From: Pseudomonadota bacterium
GTDB lineage: Bacteria; Pseudomonadota; Alphaproteobacteria; Rhizobiales; Xanthobacteraceae
DNA: 36,019 nt
Assembly (NCBI GenBank): GCA_023388935.1
Contig: JAEWFG010000299.1
Location: 1 to 36,019 of the forward strand
Direction: 5' to 3'
The translations under genes and the position numbers were made by a program. The notes under the pieces were generated by a model. It ran no database searches. It saw nothing but the letters and a program-made list of their open reading frames with translations, and was not told the DNA's origin. Below, in pieces: positions 1-7,598 of the stretch. The stretch's first letter is position 1. Each line of letters starts with the position of its first letter.

Positions 1-20
1 GTAACGTCTCCTGTGAGACG

Positions 21-72
21 CTGCGGGCTGCGCAGGAGCGCCCTTTGGGTGAGCGCTCCTGCTCGCCCGCAG
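21..72. repeat. Long two-part hairpin downstream of cyoD
   Basis: The outer arms 21-27 (CTGCGGG) and 66-72 (CCCGCAG) are perfectly complementary. The inner arms 33-41 (CAGGAGCGC) and 53-61 (GCGCTCCTG) are also perfect, with a short asymmetric bulge between the two stems. A second small hairpin, GTCTC-CTGT-GAGAC, lies just before it at 6-19. There is no T-run, so it is not a classical intrinsic terminator for the leftward cyo operon. It resembles a REP-type intergenic palindrome or an mRNA 3'-end stabiliser; that assignment is inference. Confidence 0.6.
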
Positions 73-241
73 CTCCATTCCCTGCCAGTTCAAACCTTGC
101 CGTCAGATTAAGTCGAAACTTCTACACGATCCAAACAGTCATCGGCGGCATCGGCCTGCTCCCATGCCATACGTAGAGGGCGACTGACAATTCGCGTTTC
201 TTGATCGTTGCACTCAATCGCGGGTGGTCACATTTCCCTAG

Positions 242-637
242 TCAGCGCTGCATCTGCAAATTCATCAGCTCGGTGTGCACCATCATATTCTCGTTCAAGT
301 TCGCCATGATCACGAGCGACCCCGCCAGCACCAGGAATACGATGAGCACGCCAAACGCGAGCGCCAGAACGTTGTGGCTGCTGTCCGGTCCGGTCGTGAT
401 ATGAAGAAAGAATACCAGGTGAACGCCCATCTGTGCGATGGCGAGAACGGTGAGGCCGGCCGGCACGCCAGGTGCCCAGATCACCGAGGTGTTTGCCACC
501 CAGAAGGACGTGACCGTCAAGATCACAGCCAGCAGCAAACCGAGCGTGTACACGAGAAAGCCGGAAGATGCATTCTGCTCCGAGGCCGGGATCGTCGGCC
601 TGTCTCCCGGTGCAACATCCCAACGCATTTCAGTCAT
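242..637 (-). CDS. cyoD: Cytochrome bo3 quinol oxidase subunit IV
   Basis: This is a 131-residue small membrane subunit of the quinol oxidase, needed for assembly and stability of the bo3 complex in the inner membrane. Three hydrophobic helices are visible: one beginning GFLVYTLGLLLAVIL, one around LTVLAIAQMGVHLVFFLHI, and one around ALAFGVLIVFLVLAGSLVIM. This is the CyoD/CtaF topology, with the family's typical QMGVHLVFFLH segment. The frame is open upstream to 787, but the start at 637 is chosen because it overlaps the cyoC stop by ATGA, the arrangement used by every other junction of the oxidase genes. It is the last gene of the operon and is a little longer at the N-terminus than the E. 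coli protein. Confidence 0.95.
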   Translation of the reverse strand: MTEMRWDVAPGDRPTIPASEQNASSGFLVYTLGLLLAVILTVTSFWVANTSVIWAPGVPAGLTVLAIAQMGVHLVFFLHITTGPDSSHNVLALAFGVLIVFLVLAGSLVIMANLNENMMVHTELMNLQMQR

Positions 638-1266
638 GGAAGGACTCCCATCAGATAGACAACGGTGAATATCAGAACCCAGATGATATCGAGCGCATGC
701 CAGAACAGGGAGAAGCAGTGCAGGCGGCGCACCACGACGTCCTGAAAACCTCTCAGTGACAGCTGAACCATCATGAGAACCAGCCACGCCAGTCCAACCG
801 TCACGTGCAGCCCGTGACTGCCAACCAGCGTGAAGAATGCGGAAAGAAATGCGCTACGTTGGGGCGTCGCTCCCAACGCAATCATTCCCTGGAATTCGCG
901 AAGCTCGAGCGCAAGAAAGGCCGCTCCCAGGAGGAACGTCACCACTGCGCCAAGGAAGGTAGCGAGATATCGCCGCGAGTTGATGGCTAGGGACATCATT
1001 CCACAGGTGTAGCTGGAGAGCAGGAGAAGGGCGGTCTCCATGGCGACGTTCCGCTGGTCAAACAGCTGAACACCGCTCATACCGCCCGCGCTCGCTTTTG
1101 CGAGCACGGCGTAGCTCGCAAACAGCGCCGAGAACATCACGATGTCACTCAGCAGGAAGATCCAGAACCCAAAGCCGGCAATGATCAGCTTGGGTGCGGG
1201 ACCCGCCTCGCTGATATCGAGCAGTTCGCCCTGGCGGACTGCATCCATCTCAACTGCGACGTTCAT
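634..1266 (-). CDS. cyoC: Cytochrome bo3 quinol oxidase subunit III
   Basis: A 210-residue heme-copper oxidase subunit III (COX3 family), a five-helix membrane protein that supports the catalytic subunit and has no cofactors. The sequence begins with a short soluble tail, then the helix GFWIFLLSDIVMFSALFASY, and later carries GSHGLHVTVGL, the conserved His-rich segment of this family, and the terminal helix DIIWVLIFTVVYLMG. The start at 1266 gives an ATGA overlap with cyoB and the normal family length; the open frame further upstream is shadow coding over cyoB. It is translationally coupled on both sides, to cyoB upstream and cyoD downstream. Confidence 0.96.
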   Translation of the reverse strand: MNVAVEMDAVRQGELLDISEAGPAPKLIIAGFGFWIFLLSDIVMFSALFASYAVLAKASAGGMSGVQLFDQRNVAMETALLLLSSYTCGMMSLAINSRRYLATFLGAVVTFLLGAAFLALELREFQGMIALGATPQRSAFLSAFFTLVGSHGLHVTVGLAWLVLMMVQLSLRGFQDVVVRRLHCFSLFWHALDIIWVLIFTVVYLMGVLP

Positions 1267-3251
1267 AGCGAAACCTCCACCGGGTGCGCGCGATCGAACA
1301 GGCCGACCTCGTCTGCGGGAATCTCGACCTCGTCCTTCGTGCGGAACATGAAGGCGAGCAAAGTCACGGCCGCGCCGAGAACTCCGAATCCCGCCATCCA
1401 CCAGATGTGCCAGATCAGGGCGAAGCCGGTGATCACTGCGCAGAACGCGGTCACGAAACCGACAGGACTGTTCTTGGGCACCTCGATCGGCTGGTACGCG
1501 TGCTGCCGCACGGGCAGCTCCTGCTTCGCAAGCACGCGCTGCTTGTGTGCCCAGAACGCATCGAGCTCGTCGACACGCGGCAGCACCGCAAAATTCCAGG
1601 CCGGGGGCGGCGACGCGGTAGACCATTCCAGGGTGCGGCCGTTCCAGGGATCGCCTGTCGTGTCGCGCAGCTGCTCGCGGTGGCGAATGGACACCATGAT
1701 CTGGACGATCTGACACGCAATTCCGGCCAGAATGACCACGGCGCCCACCTCGGCCAACAACAACCAAGGCTGCCAGGCAAGAACATCGGAGTGCTGCAGA
1801 CGGCGGGGCATGCCCATCAGCCCCGTCACGTAGAGCGGCATGAAAGCAAGGTGGAAGCCGATGAACCAGCACCAGAAGGCCGCCTTGCCCCAGCGCTCAT
1901 CCAGCTTGAAGCCGAATGCCTTGGGAAACCAGAAATTGTAGCCAGCTATCGCCCCGAACAGGACCCCCGGGATAATGACGTGATGGAAATGAGCAACCAG
2001 GAAGACACTGTTGTGGACCTGCCAATCGACTGCCGGCAATGCCAGCAGAACGCCCGTCAGGCCGCCGAACACGAACGTCACCATGAAGCCGATTGTCCAC
2101 AACACCGGCACCGTGAACCGGACTCTGCCGCCGTACATCGTAAACAGCCAATTGAAGACTTTGACGCCGGTCGGTACCCCGATGATCATGCTTGTGATGC
2201 CGAAGAAGGCGTTGACGTTCGCGCTGGCGCCCATAGTGAAAAAATGATGGAGCCAGACCGTGTAGGAGAGCACGCAGATCGCCATGGTCGCGAGCACCAT
2301 CGAGCGATAACCAAACAGCGACTTTCCGGAAAACGTGGCGGCCACCTCGGAATAGATGCCAAATGCCGGCAGGACCAGGATGTAGACCTCGGGATGGCCC
2401 CAAATCCAGAACAGGTTCACATACATCATGACGTTGCCGCCGGCGTCCACGGTAAAGAAGTGAAAGCCAAGATAGCGATCGAGAAGGAGCATGGCGAAGA
2501 GCGCGGTGAGCACGGGGAACGCCGCCACAATCAGCAAGTTCGAAGCGAGCGCTGTCCAGCAGAAAACCGGCATGCGCATGTAACTCATGCCGGGAGCCCG
2601 CATCTTCAGAATCGTGGTGACGAAATTGACGCCGCTCAACAAGGTCCCAATGCCCGAGATTTGCAGCGACCAGAGATAGTAGTCGACGCCGACGCCGGGC
2701 GAGAATTTCAGCTCGCTGAGCGGCGGGTAGGCGAACCAGCCGGTCTTTGCGAACTCGCCGATGCCAAGCGATACGTTAATGAGGAGAACGCCGGACGCGG
2801 TAAGCCAGAAGCTGATTGAGTTCATCGTCGGGAACGCGACATCGCGCACGCCGAGTTGCAGCGGGACGGCAAAGTTCATCAGTCCGATTACAAGCGGCAT
2901 GGCCACGAAGAAGATCATGATCGTGCCATGCGCCGAGAAGATCTGGTCGAAATGCTCGGGCGGCAGGTATCCTTGCGCTCCACCTGCCGCGACCGCCTGC
3001 TGCGTGCGCATCATGATTCCGTCTGCGAAGCCGCGCAGCAGCATGACCAGCGCCAGGACAACATACATGACGCCGATGCGCTTGTGGTCGACGGAGGTGA
3101 TCCACTCTCGCCAGAGATAGGGCACGTAACCCTTGAGCGTGACCCACGAAAGGATGGAGACGATGGCCACGACCATGACGCCTACCGTACCCATGATGAT
3201 CGGCTGATCGAAGGGAACAGCACTCCAGTCCAGTTTGCCAAGTAGAGTCAT
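1263..3251 (-). CDS. cyoB: Cytochrome bo3 quinol oxidase subunit I (catalytic)
   Basis: A 662-residue heme-copper oxidase subunit I that oxidises ubiquinol, reduces O2 to water and pumps protons. His108 (SAHG) matches the low-spin heme ligand H106 of E. coli CyoB, WGHPEVY holds the CuB/cross-linked Tyr segment, and VAHFHH holds the distal heme ligands. The residues described for the E. coli high-affinity quinone site all have equivalents: Arg73 and Asp77 (RGFAD), His100 and Gln103 (EHFDQ). This marks it as a quinol rather than cytochrome c oxidase. The start at 3251 overlaps the cyoA stop by ATGA and gives the same length as E. coli CyoB. The HFHH motif reads HFHN in the homologues I remember. 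Confidence 0.98.
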   Translation of the reverse strand: MTLLGKLDWSAVPFDQPIIMGTVGVMVVAIVSILSWVTLKGYVPYLWREWITSVDHKRIGVMYVVLALVMLLRGFADGIMMRTQQAVAAGGAQGYLPPEHFDQIFSAHGTIMIFFVAMPLVIGLMNFAVPLQLGVRDVAFPTMNSISFWLTASGVLLINVSLGIGEFAKTGWFAYPPLSELKFSPGVGVDYYLWSLQISGIGTLLSGVNFVTTILKMRAPGMSYMRMPVFCWTALASNLLIVAAFPVLTALFAMLLLDRYLGFHFFTVDAGGNVMMYVNLFWIWGHPEVYILVLPAFGIYSEVAATFSGKSLFGYRSMVLATMAICVLSYTVWLHHFFTMGASANVNAFFGITSMIIGVPTGVKVFNWLFTMYGGRVRFTVPVLWTIGFMVTFVFGGLTGVLLALPAVDWQVHNSVFLVAHFHHVIIPGVLFGAIAGYNFWFPKAFGFKLDERWGKAAFWCWFIGFHLAFMPLYVTGLMGMPRRLQHSDVLAWQPWLLLAEVGAVVILAGIACQIVQIMVSIRHREQLRDTTGDPWNGRTLEWSTASPPPAWNFAVLPRVDELDAFWAHKQRVLAKQELPVRQHAYQPIEVPKNSPVGFVTAFCAVITGFALIWHIWWMAGFGVLGAAVTLLAFMFRTKDEVEIPADEVGLFDRAHPVEVSL

Positions 3252-4126
3252 TTCTCTGCCCTCATCGATGTGGGATAGCTGCGGCACAAGGCATCGTCGG
3301 ACTGCATGGAGGCCATCCGGATTCCGTCAAACAGGTCAGGCGCGACGGAGTGGTAGGTGAATGGCGTCACGGCGGCGCTGGGCCTGGCGAGATCGGCGTA
3401 GGTCTTCGAATCCAGCACCGGACCGGTGCTGCGGGTCGAATCGACCCACTGCGCAAAGCGTTCGGGTGGCATCGCGTCGACGTTGAAATGCATATCGGCG
3501 AAGCCCTCGCCGCTGAAATTGGCCGACAAGCCGCGATACGTTCCCGCGTAGTCCGCTCGCAAGTTCAGCCGCGTCACCATTCCGGCCATGGTGTAGATCT
3601 GGCCCGCGAGCTGGGGCACGAAGAAGCTGTTCATGACGCCCGAAGAAGTCAGCTCGAAGCTCACCGGCGTGCCGACCGGAATGGTCAGGTGATTGACGCT
3701 CGCGACCCCCAGCTCCGGATAAATGAACAGCCATTTCCAGTCGAGCGAGATGGCTTGAACCTTGATGGGCTTCGTCGAAGAGGCAATCGGCTTGGGCGGA
3801 TCGAGATCGTATGCACCAATCCAGGCCACAGTGCCGGTGAGCAATACGGTCATCAGCGGGATCGACCAGACAAGCATCTCGAGGCGACCGGAATAGACGA
3901 AGTCCGGCCGATAGCTCGCCCGTTCATTCGATGCACGAAACCAGAAGGCAACTCCAAGTGTCGCAATGACCACCGGGAGCACGATCGCCAGCATGATGCC
4001 GGTCGCGTTGATCAGAATCTGCCGTTCGGCAAAGGCGATGGGTCCCTTCGGATCGAGCACGCCTTCGGTGCAGCCACCGAGCATTGAGGCGCCGACCAGG
4101 ACCAGAGCGAGTAAACCGTATCGCAT
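3248..4126 (-). CDS. cyoA: Cytochrome bo3 quinol oxidase subunit II, lipoprotein
   Basis: A 292-residue subunit II with a lipoprotein signal peptide (lipobox LGGC, acylated Cys19), two transmembrane helices (ATGIMLAIVLPVVIATLGVA and LEMLVWSIPLMTVLLTGTVA) and a periplasmic cupredoxin fold. The region that would carry the CuA site reads YRGLSANFSGEGFADMHF, with no Cys ligands. This is the known hallmark of quinol oxidases, as opposed to cytochrome c oxidases. The start at 4126 is fixed by the signal peptide, although the frame is open 47 codons further up inside cyoE. It lies 1 bp after the cyoE stop, so the whole set is one operon. Confidence 0.97.
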   Translation of the reverse strand: MRYGLLALVLVGASMLGGCTEGVLDPKGPIAFAERQILINATGIMLAIVLPVVIATLGVAFWFRASNERASYRPDFVYSGRLEMLVWSIPLMTVLLTGTVAWIGAYDLDPPKPIASSTKPIKVQAISLDWKWLFIYPELGVASVNHLTIPVGTPVSFELTSSGVMNSFFVPQLAGQIYTMAGMVTRLNLRADYAGTYRGLSANFSGEGFADMHFNVDAMPPERFAQWVDSTRSTGPVLDSKTYADLARPSAAVTPFTYHSVAPDLFDGIRMASMQSDDALCRSYPTSMRAEK

Positions 4127-4127
4127 G

Positions 4128-5165
4128 TCAGACCTCGTGCGTGCTGAGAGTGATGAGGCCGCTCGCACCCAAGGCAGCGCTTGGCAGGGCCTCGGCATGT
4201 ACCCGTCCGCCGCTGCGGCCAGCGTGCGGGGCAGGGGTGTGCGGGAATAAACCACCACCGTGGTCAATCAGCAGAGCCGCAAACAGTACGAACAAGTAGG
4301 AGATGGAAAATAGGAACAGCATGTGGGCGGCGAGGCGATCGGCCCCACTCTTGTTCAGCTGGTGTGCGAGCAGAAGGAAAAGCGCGCCGCAGATCACGGC
4401 GATCACGCCATAGATCACGCCTGCAAACCCAAGTACCCAAGGCAGCTCCGAAGCGAGAACGAGGAGGCCGCTGTAGATCAGGATCTGCCGCGTTGTTGCG
4501 GCCCGTCCCGCAACAACCGGCAGCATGGGGACGCCGGCACGGGCATAGTCATCGCTGCGATTGAGCGCGAGAGCCCAGAAGTGGGGCGGTGTCCAAAGGA
4601 AGATAATGAGGAACAGCGCAAGCGGCTCGAGCCCGACGTGTCCGGCCGCCGCGGCCCATCCGATCACGGGCGGCAGCGCGCCGGCCGCACCGCCGATAAC
4701 GATGTTCTGCGATGTGCTCCGTTTCAGCCAGGCCGTGTACACGACGACATAGAACAGGATCGTACAGGCCAACAGCGCGGCAGCTGCGAGGTTTGTCGCC
4801 AAGGCGAGAGCTGCGACCGCTGTAACGGCAAGGATGACTCCAAGGACAAGCGCCTCAACTTTCGACACCTTGCCGCGGGGAATGGGCCGCATCGCCGTGC
4901 GAGCCATGACTGCGTCGATATCGGCGTCGTACCACATGTTCAACGCACCGGTGGCTCCGGCGCCGGCTGCGATTGCGAAAATCGCAATGAGGCCAGGAAG
5001 CGGATCGAGGCTGATCGGTGCGATCATCAATCCGACGAACGCGGTGAACAGCGCGAGCGCCATCACGCGCGGCTTCATCAATGTGACGAAGTGGGGCAGC
5101 CGCTTCACCAAACTCGGTCGTGAGGCCAACGAAAGACGCGGTAACGGAATCGCAGTGGTATTCAT
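4128..5165 (-). CDS. cyoE: Heme O synthase (protoheme IX farnesyltransferase)
   Basis: A UbiA-superfamily membrane prenyltransferase of 345 residues that farnesylates heme B to heme O, the cofactor of the bo3 oxidase encoded downstream. The diagnostic Asp-rich motif is NMWYDADIDAVMARTAMRP (N-x3-D-x3-D followed by R-x-x-R-P). About nine hydrophobic helices follow MKPRVMALALFTAFVGL. The start at 5165 has a distant GAGG; an in-frame start at 5213 is possible but lacks a ribosome-binding site. The roughly 35-residue C-terminal tail after HGGGLFP, rich in Ala, Gly and His, is longer than usual. cyoE is the first gene here, whereas in E. coli it is last in cyoABCDE. Confidence 0.96.
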   Translation of the reverse strand: MNTTAIPLPRLSLASRPSLVKRLPHFVTLMKPRVMALALFTAFVGLMIAPISLDPLPGLIAIFAIAAGAGATGALNMWYDADIDAVMARTAMRPIPRGKVSKVEALVLGVILAVTAVAALALATNLAAAALLACTILFYVVVYTAWLKRSTSQNIVIGGAAGALPPVIGWAAAAGHVGLEPLALFLIIFLWTPPHFWALALNRSDDYARAGVPMLPVVAGRAATTRQILIYSGLLVLASELPWVLGFAGVIYGVIAVICGALFLLLAHQLNKSGADRLAAHMLFLFSISYLFVLFAALLIDHGGGLFPHTPAPHAGRSGGRVHAEALPSAALGASGLITLSTHEV

Positions 5166-5581
5166 GGTGATCGATTCCTCAAGCCAGAGATTTGTCCGTG
5201 TGAAACCCTTCATTTCGCCGTCGCAGGGATCGTGCGCCTCTTCCGACAGTTAAACTGACGAGCTTCAGGAGCGTGAGTGAAGGCTGCCAAATCTCGGCAA
5301 ATTCTTCCTAGCGATCGCAAACATGTGGACCTGGTAGGTATTGGCGCCCATAAGAAGGAGGTGAGTCAGTCGTTCTCGCAGCCTCTGCAACGGCTCGCCG
5401 AGGACGCTTTACGTCGTCTTAGCTTTACGTCGTCTTACAAGAGTTCGTGGGTTGGCTGCGAGACCGAGGACAGTCGCAAAAATCCGCGTGATGCCGCCGC
5501 GACCCCCTTAGCGGTGTCGCGGGGCGAGAACCTCGCGATCCGGCCGACACACGCACAAGAAGGGCTTTTGCACGGCGTCGT
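5166..5581. other. Intergenic region between cyoE and a small secreted-protein gene
   Basis: About 416 bp without a supported gene, presumably holding the cyo promoter on its left side. It contains a tandem repeat at 5406-5437 and a 7-bp hairpin (5497-5503 with 5516-5522, 12-nt loop) that may end transcription of the secreted-protein gene. No FNR/FixK-type TTGAT-N4-ATCAA box was seen. A GTG-started frame at 5277-5588 has a plausible AGGAG but no recognisable features. Confidence 0.5.
5406..5437. repeat. Perfect tandem duplication of a 16-bp unit
   Basis: The unit GCTTTACGTCGTCTTA occurs twice in direct succession without mismatch (5406-5421 and 5422-5437). It lies in noncoding DNA upstream of the cyo operon. 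It could be a recent slippage product or a paired regulator-binding site; nothing else supports either reading. Confidence 0.9.
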
Positions 5582-5920
5582 TCATTGAATTTGACGTCTG
5601 CTGGCGGCTAAGAACTCGCCACTAGACATTTCGAGACAGGTTAAAAGCTCCACATAGCTCTGCGCGCCTCCAATACCGCTCTCCCCGACGCAAACCTGCT
5701 TGTCCGACGCGCCAAATTGAGGCCAGCGTTTGTCCAGATCATCCTTGGCATCCGTTTCGTCTTTCGTGCAGCCTGCAACCTTTTCGATGCCGGCGGCTGC
5801 CACCTCCGCGCTGCAGTTTCGGACAATATCGAAGGCGGGTATTCGGTCGGCGGCGGGAGCCTGGTCAGTGGCCCACGAAGCAGCGACAATGGCGGCTACG
5901 GCAAAAATGAAGATACGCAT
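5582..5920 (-). CDS. Small secreted protein, unknown function
   Basis: A 112-residue protein with a clear Sec signal peptide: MRIFIFAVAAIVAASWA, followed by a likely cleavage near APA-AD. The mature part carries four Cys residues (NCSAE, GCTKDE, VCVGE, TCLEM), consistent with two periplasmic disulfides, and a charged middle section. The start at 5920 is chosen because a strong GGAG sits 8 bp upstream and the signal peptide starts exactly there, although the frame opens earlier at 5965. I recognise no family. It is 61 bp downstream of the NDH-2 gene on the same strand and may be co-transcribed with it. Confidence 0.75.
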   Translation of the reverse strand: MRIFIFAVAAIVAASWATDQAPAADRIPAFDIVRNCSAEVAAAGIEKVAGCTKDETDAKDDLDKRWPQFGASDKQVCVGESGIGGAQSYVELLTCLEMSSGEFLAASRRQIQ

Positions 5921-5981
5921 TTTTGATATCTCCTTTGAATACGTGTCGAACTTCATCCAGTTCATGGCGCAGCGCGCTCAA

Positions 5982-7307
5982 TTATCCGATCCTGGGAGGT
6001 TCAGGTATCAATCGCGAGCTGCGCTGGCCGGTGAAATACGACCAGAGCCACTGGCGCTGCACGCGCAGGCGGTTCTGCAGCTGCGGCAGCGCGAGGATGT
6101 GAACAAATGCCCACACCAGCCACGTCAGGAACCCGCTTGTGCGCAGCCAGCCACGTTCCAGCACCGCGTAATTCTTGCCTACGACCGCCATGTTACCCTT
6201 GTCGAAATAGCGGAAGGGACGTTTGGCCTTGCGTCCCTTCAGCTCTTTCGCGATCAGCCGCCCGACGTAGCGTCCTTCCTGGATTGCCGCCTGCGCCACG
6301 CCGGGGACCGGGTGTTCGTTTTGCATGACCGACGCCGCATCGCCCACGACGAACACGCCGGGCGCGTCCACGACCTTCAGGAAGGGATCAACGAGCGCGC
6401 GCCCTGCGCGGTCGGTTGTGGTGCCGAGCATCTTTGGAATAGGCGATGCCGCAACCCCGGCAGTCCATAGCACGGTGGCGCTGGGGATCCGGCTTCCGCC
6501 GGCGACAACGCCCTCCGCGTCGACGGTCTCGACTTTCACCCCGGTCAGGACCTTCACGCCAAGCTTCGTGAGCCGCCGGGTCACCCTACGGGACAGCGAC
6601 TCAGTATAGGTCGGCAGAACCCGCTTGCCTGCGTCGAGCAGAACGATGCTGGCCTTTGCCGGATCGATGCGGCGGAAGTTGCCGCGCAGCGTGACCCTCA
6701 CCATCTGTGCGAGGGAGGCCGCGAGCTCCACGCCTGTGGGGCCTGCGCCGACCAGGACGAACGTCATCTGCCGCGCGCGTTCGCTTTCGTCCTCGGTTGT
6801 TGCGGCTAGTTCAAATGCGGCCAGGATTTTGGCCCGGATCGCCTCAGCGTCGTTGAGGTTCTTGAGCCCCGGGGCGAATGGCGCGAACTCGTCGTGCCCA
6901 AAGTAGCTTGGGCGCGCGCCGGTCGCGACCACCAGATAGTCGTAGGCGATTTTGCGGACGCCCGCGCCAGGCGATGACGCCTCGATCGTTCGGGAAGCAA
7001 TGTCGACGCCAGTGACCTCAGCCAGCAGCACGCTCAGATTCGGCTGCTTGACCTCAAGCTGACGGATCGGGGCGGCGATCTCCGCAGGCGAGAGCACCGC
7101 CGTCGCTACCTGGTAGAGCAGCGGCTGAAATATGTGGTGGTTGCGGCGGTCGACCAGGGCGACATCGGCATCAGCGTGCCGCAGCGCGCGTGCCGCAGCG
7201 ATACCGGCAAAGCCGCCGCCGATGATGACAACGCGCTTGCGCCGTTGGTGGGGAGCCTCGACAACGGCGGTTGCCTCAGGCTCGGTCTCGGCCAACATCG
7301 CGCTCAT
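5982..7307 (-). CDS. ndh: Type II NADH:quinone oxidoreductase (NDH-2), FAD-dependent
   Basis: A 441-residue pyridine nucleotide-disulfide oxidoreductase of the NDH-2 group, which passes electrons from NADH to quinone at the membrane without pumping protons. The FAD-binding GxGxxG is GGGFAG (residues 30-35), the NADH-binding one is VLVGAGPTGVELA, and the second FAD motif is VFVVGDAA. The N-terminal segment RNHHIFQPLLYQVATA is typical of NDH-2. An amphipathic or hydrophobic C-terminal stretch (FLTWLVWAFVHILALPQ) probably anchors it to the membrane. The start at 7307 has GAGGTG 5 bp upstream. It would supply quinol to the bo3 oxidase encoded next door, giving a short aerobic chain. Confidence 0.9.
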   Translation of the reverse strand: MSAMLAETEPEATAVVEAPHQRRKRVVIIGGGFAGIAAARALRHADADVALVDRRNHHIFQPLLYQVATAVLSPAEIAAPIRQLEVKQPNLSVLLAEVTGVDIASRTIEASSPGAGVRKIAYDYLVVATGARPSYFGHDEFAPFAPGLKNLNDAEAIRAKILAAFELAATTEDESERARQMTFVLVGAGPTGVELAASLAQMVRVTLRGNFRRIDPAKASIVLLDAGKRVLPTYTESLSRRVTRRLTKLGVKVLTGVKVETVDAEGVVAGGSRIPSATVLWTAGVAASPIPKMLGTTTDRAGRALVDPFLKVVDAPGVFVVGDAASVMQNEHPVPGVAQAAIQEGRYVGRLIAKELKGRKAKRPFRYFDKGNMAVVGKNYAVLERGWLRTSGFLTWLVWAFVHILALPQLQNRLRVQRQWLWSYFTGQRSSRLIPEPPRIG

Positions 7308-7554
7308 AGTTCACCTCGTTGGTGCTCATTGTCATGACGGCTTCGACGAGCTTCTGTCGGGACGATGCTTCTGAGCGCTCCCGCCATTTGGATTCGCTAC
7401 GGCACACTGGCTCACGAGAAACCGCCAGTTTGCAATGCGCGGGCTTGCCCGGTGAGGGGATTGCACTGAGCGCATCTGGCTTCAGCGTGATCAGGAACAT
7501 CGCGAAGGAAAGGGCTCCCATGATGAACGTGACCACGCTCAATACGTCCTTCAT
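7276..7554 (-). CDS. Possible small single-helix membrane protein
   Basis: A 92-codon frame starting with GGAG at a good distance before its ATG. Its first ~35 residues form a plausible membrane helix (MKDVLSVVTFIMGALSFAMF, then a short tail). The rest is polar and Cys/Arg-rich, unlike a typical protein, and overlaps the start of the NDH-2 gene by 32 bp. It sits 44 bp after the CoA-transferase stop on the same strand. It could be a genuine small membrane peptide whose tail is unselected, or a chance frame in the NDH-2 leader. No family recognised. Confidence 0.35.
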   Translation of the reverse strand: MKDVLSVVTFIMGALSFAMFLITLKPDALSAIPSPGKPAHCKLAVSREPVCRSESKWRERSEASSRQKLVEAVMTMSTNEVNYERDVGRDRA

Positions 7555-7598
7555 GGGAGGCTCCGATGCAGTTCCTGCTTCGTGAGACCGCTATGGTC

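Noticed and set aside
1284..2819. 511-codon plus-strand frame opposite cyoB
   Set aside because: It is antisense to a well-supported oxidase gene, is rich in His, Arg and Glu as expected of a shadow frame in GC-rich DNA, and has no domain or start signal.
5277..5588. 103-codon plus-strand frame with AGGAG before a GTG
   Set aside because: The product has no recognisable feature, crosses the tandem repeat and the hairpin, and overlaps the end of the secreted-protein gene on the other strand.
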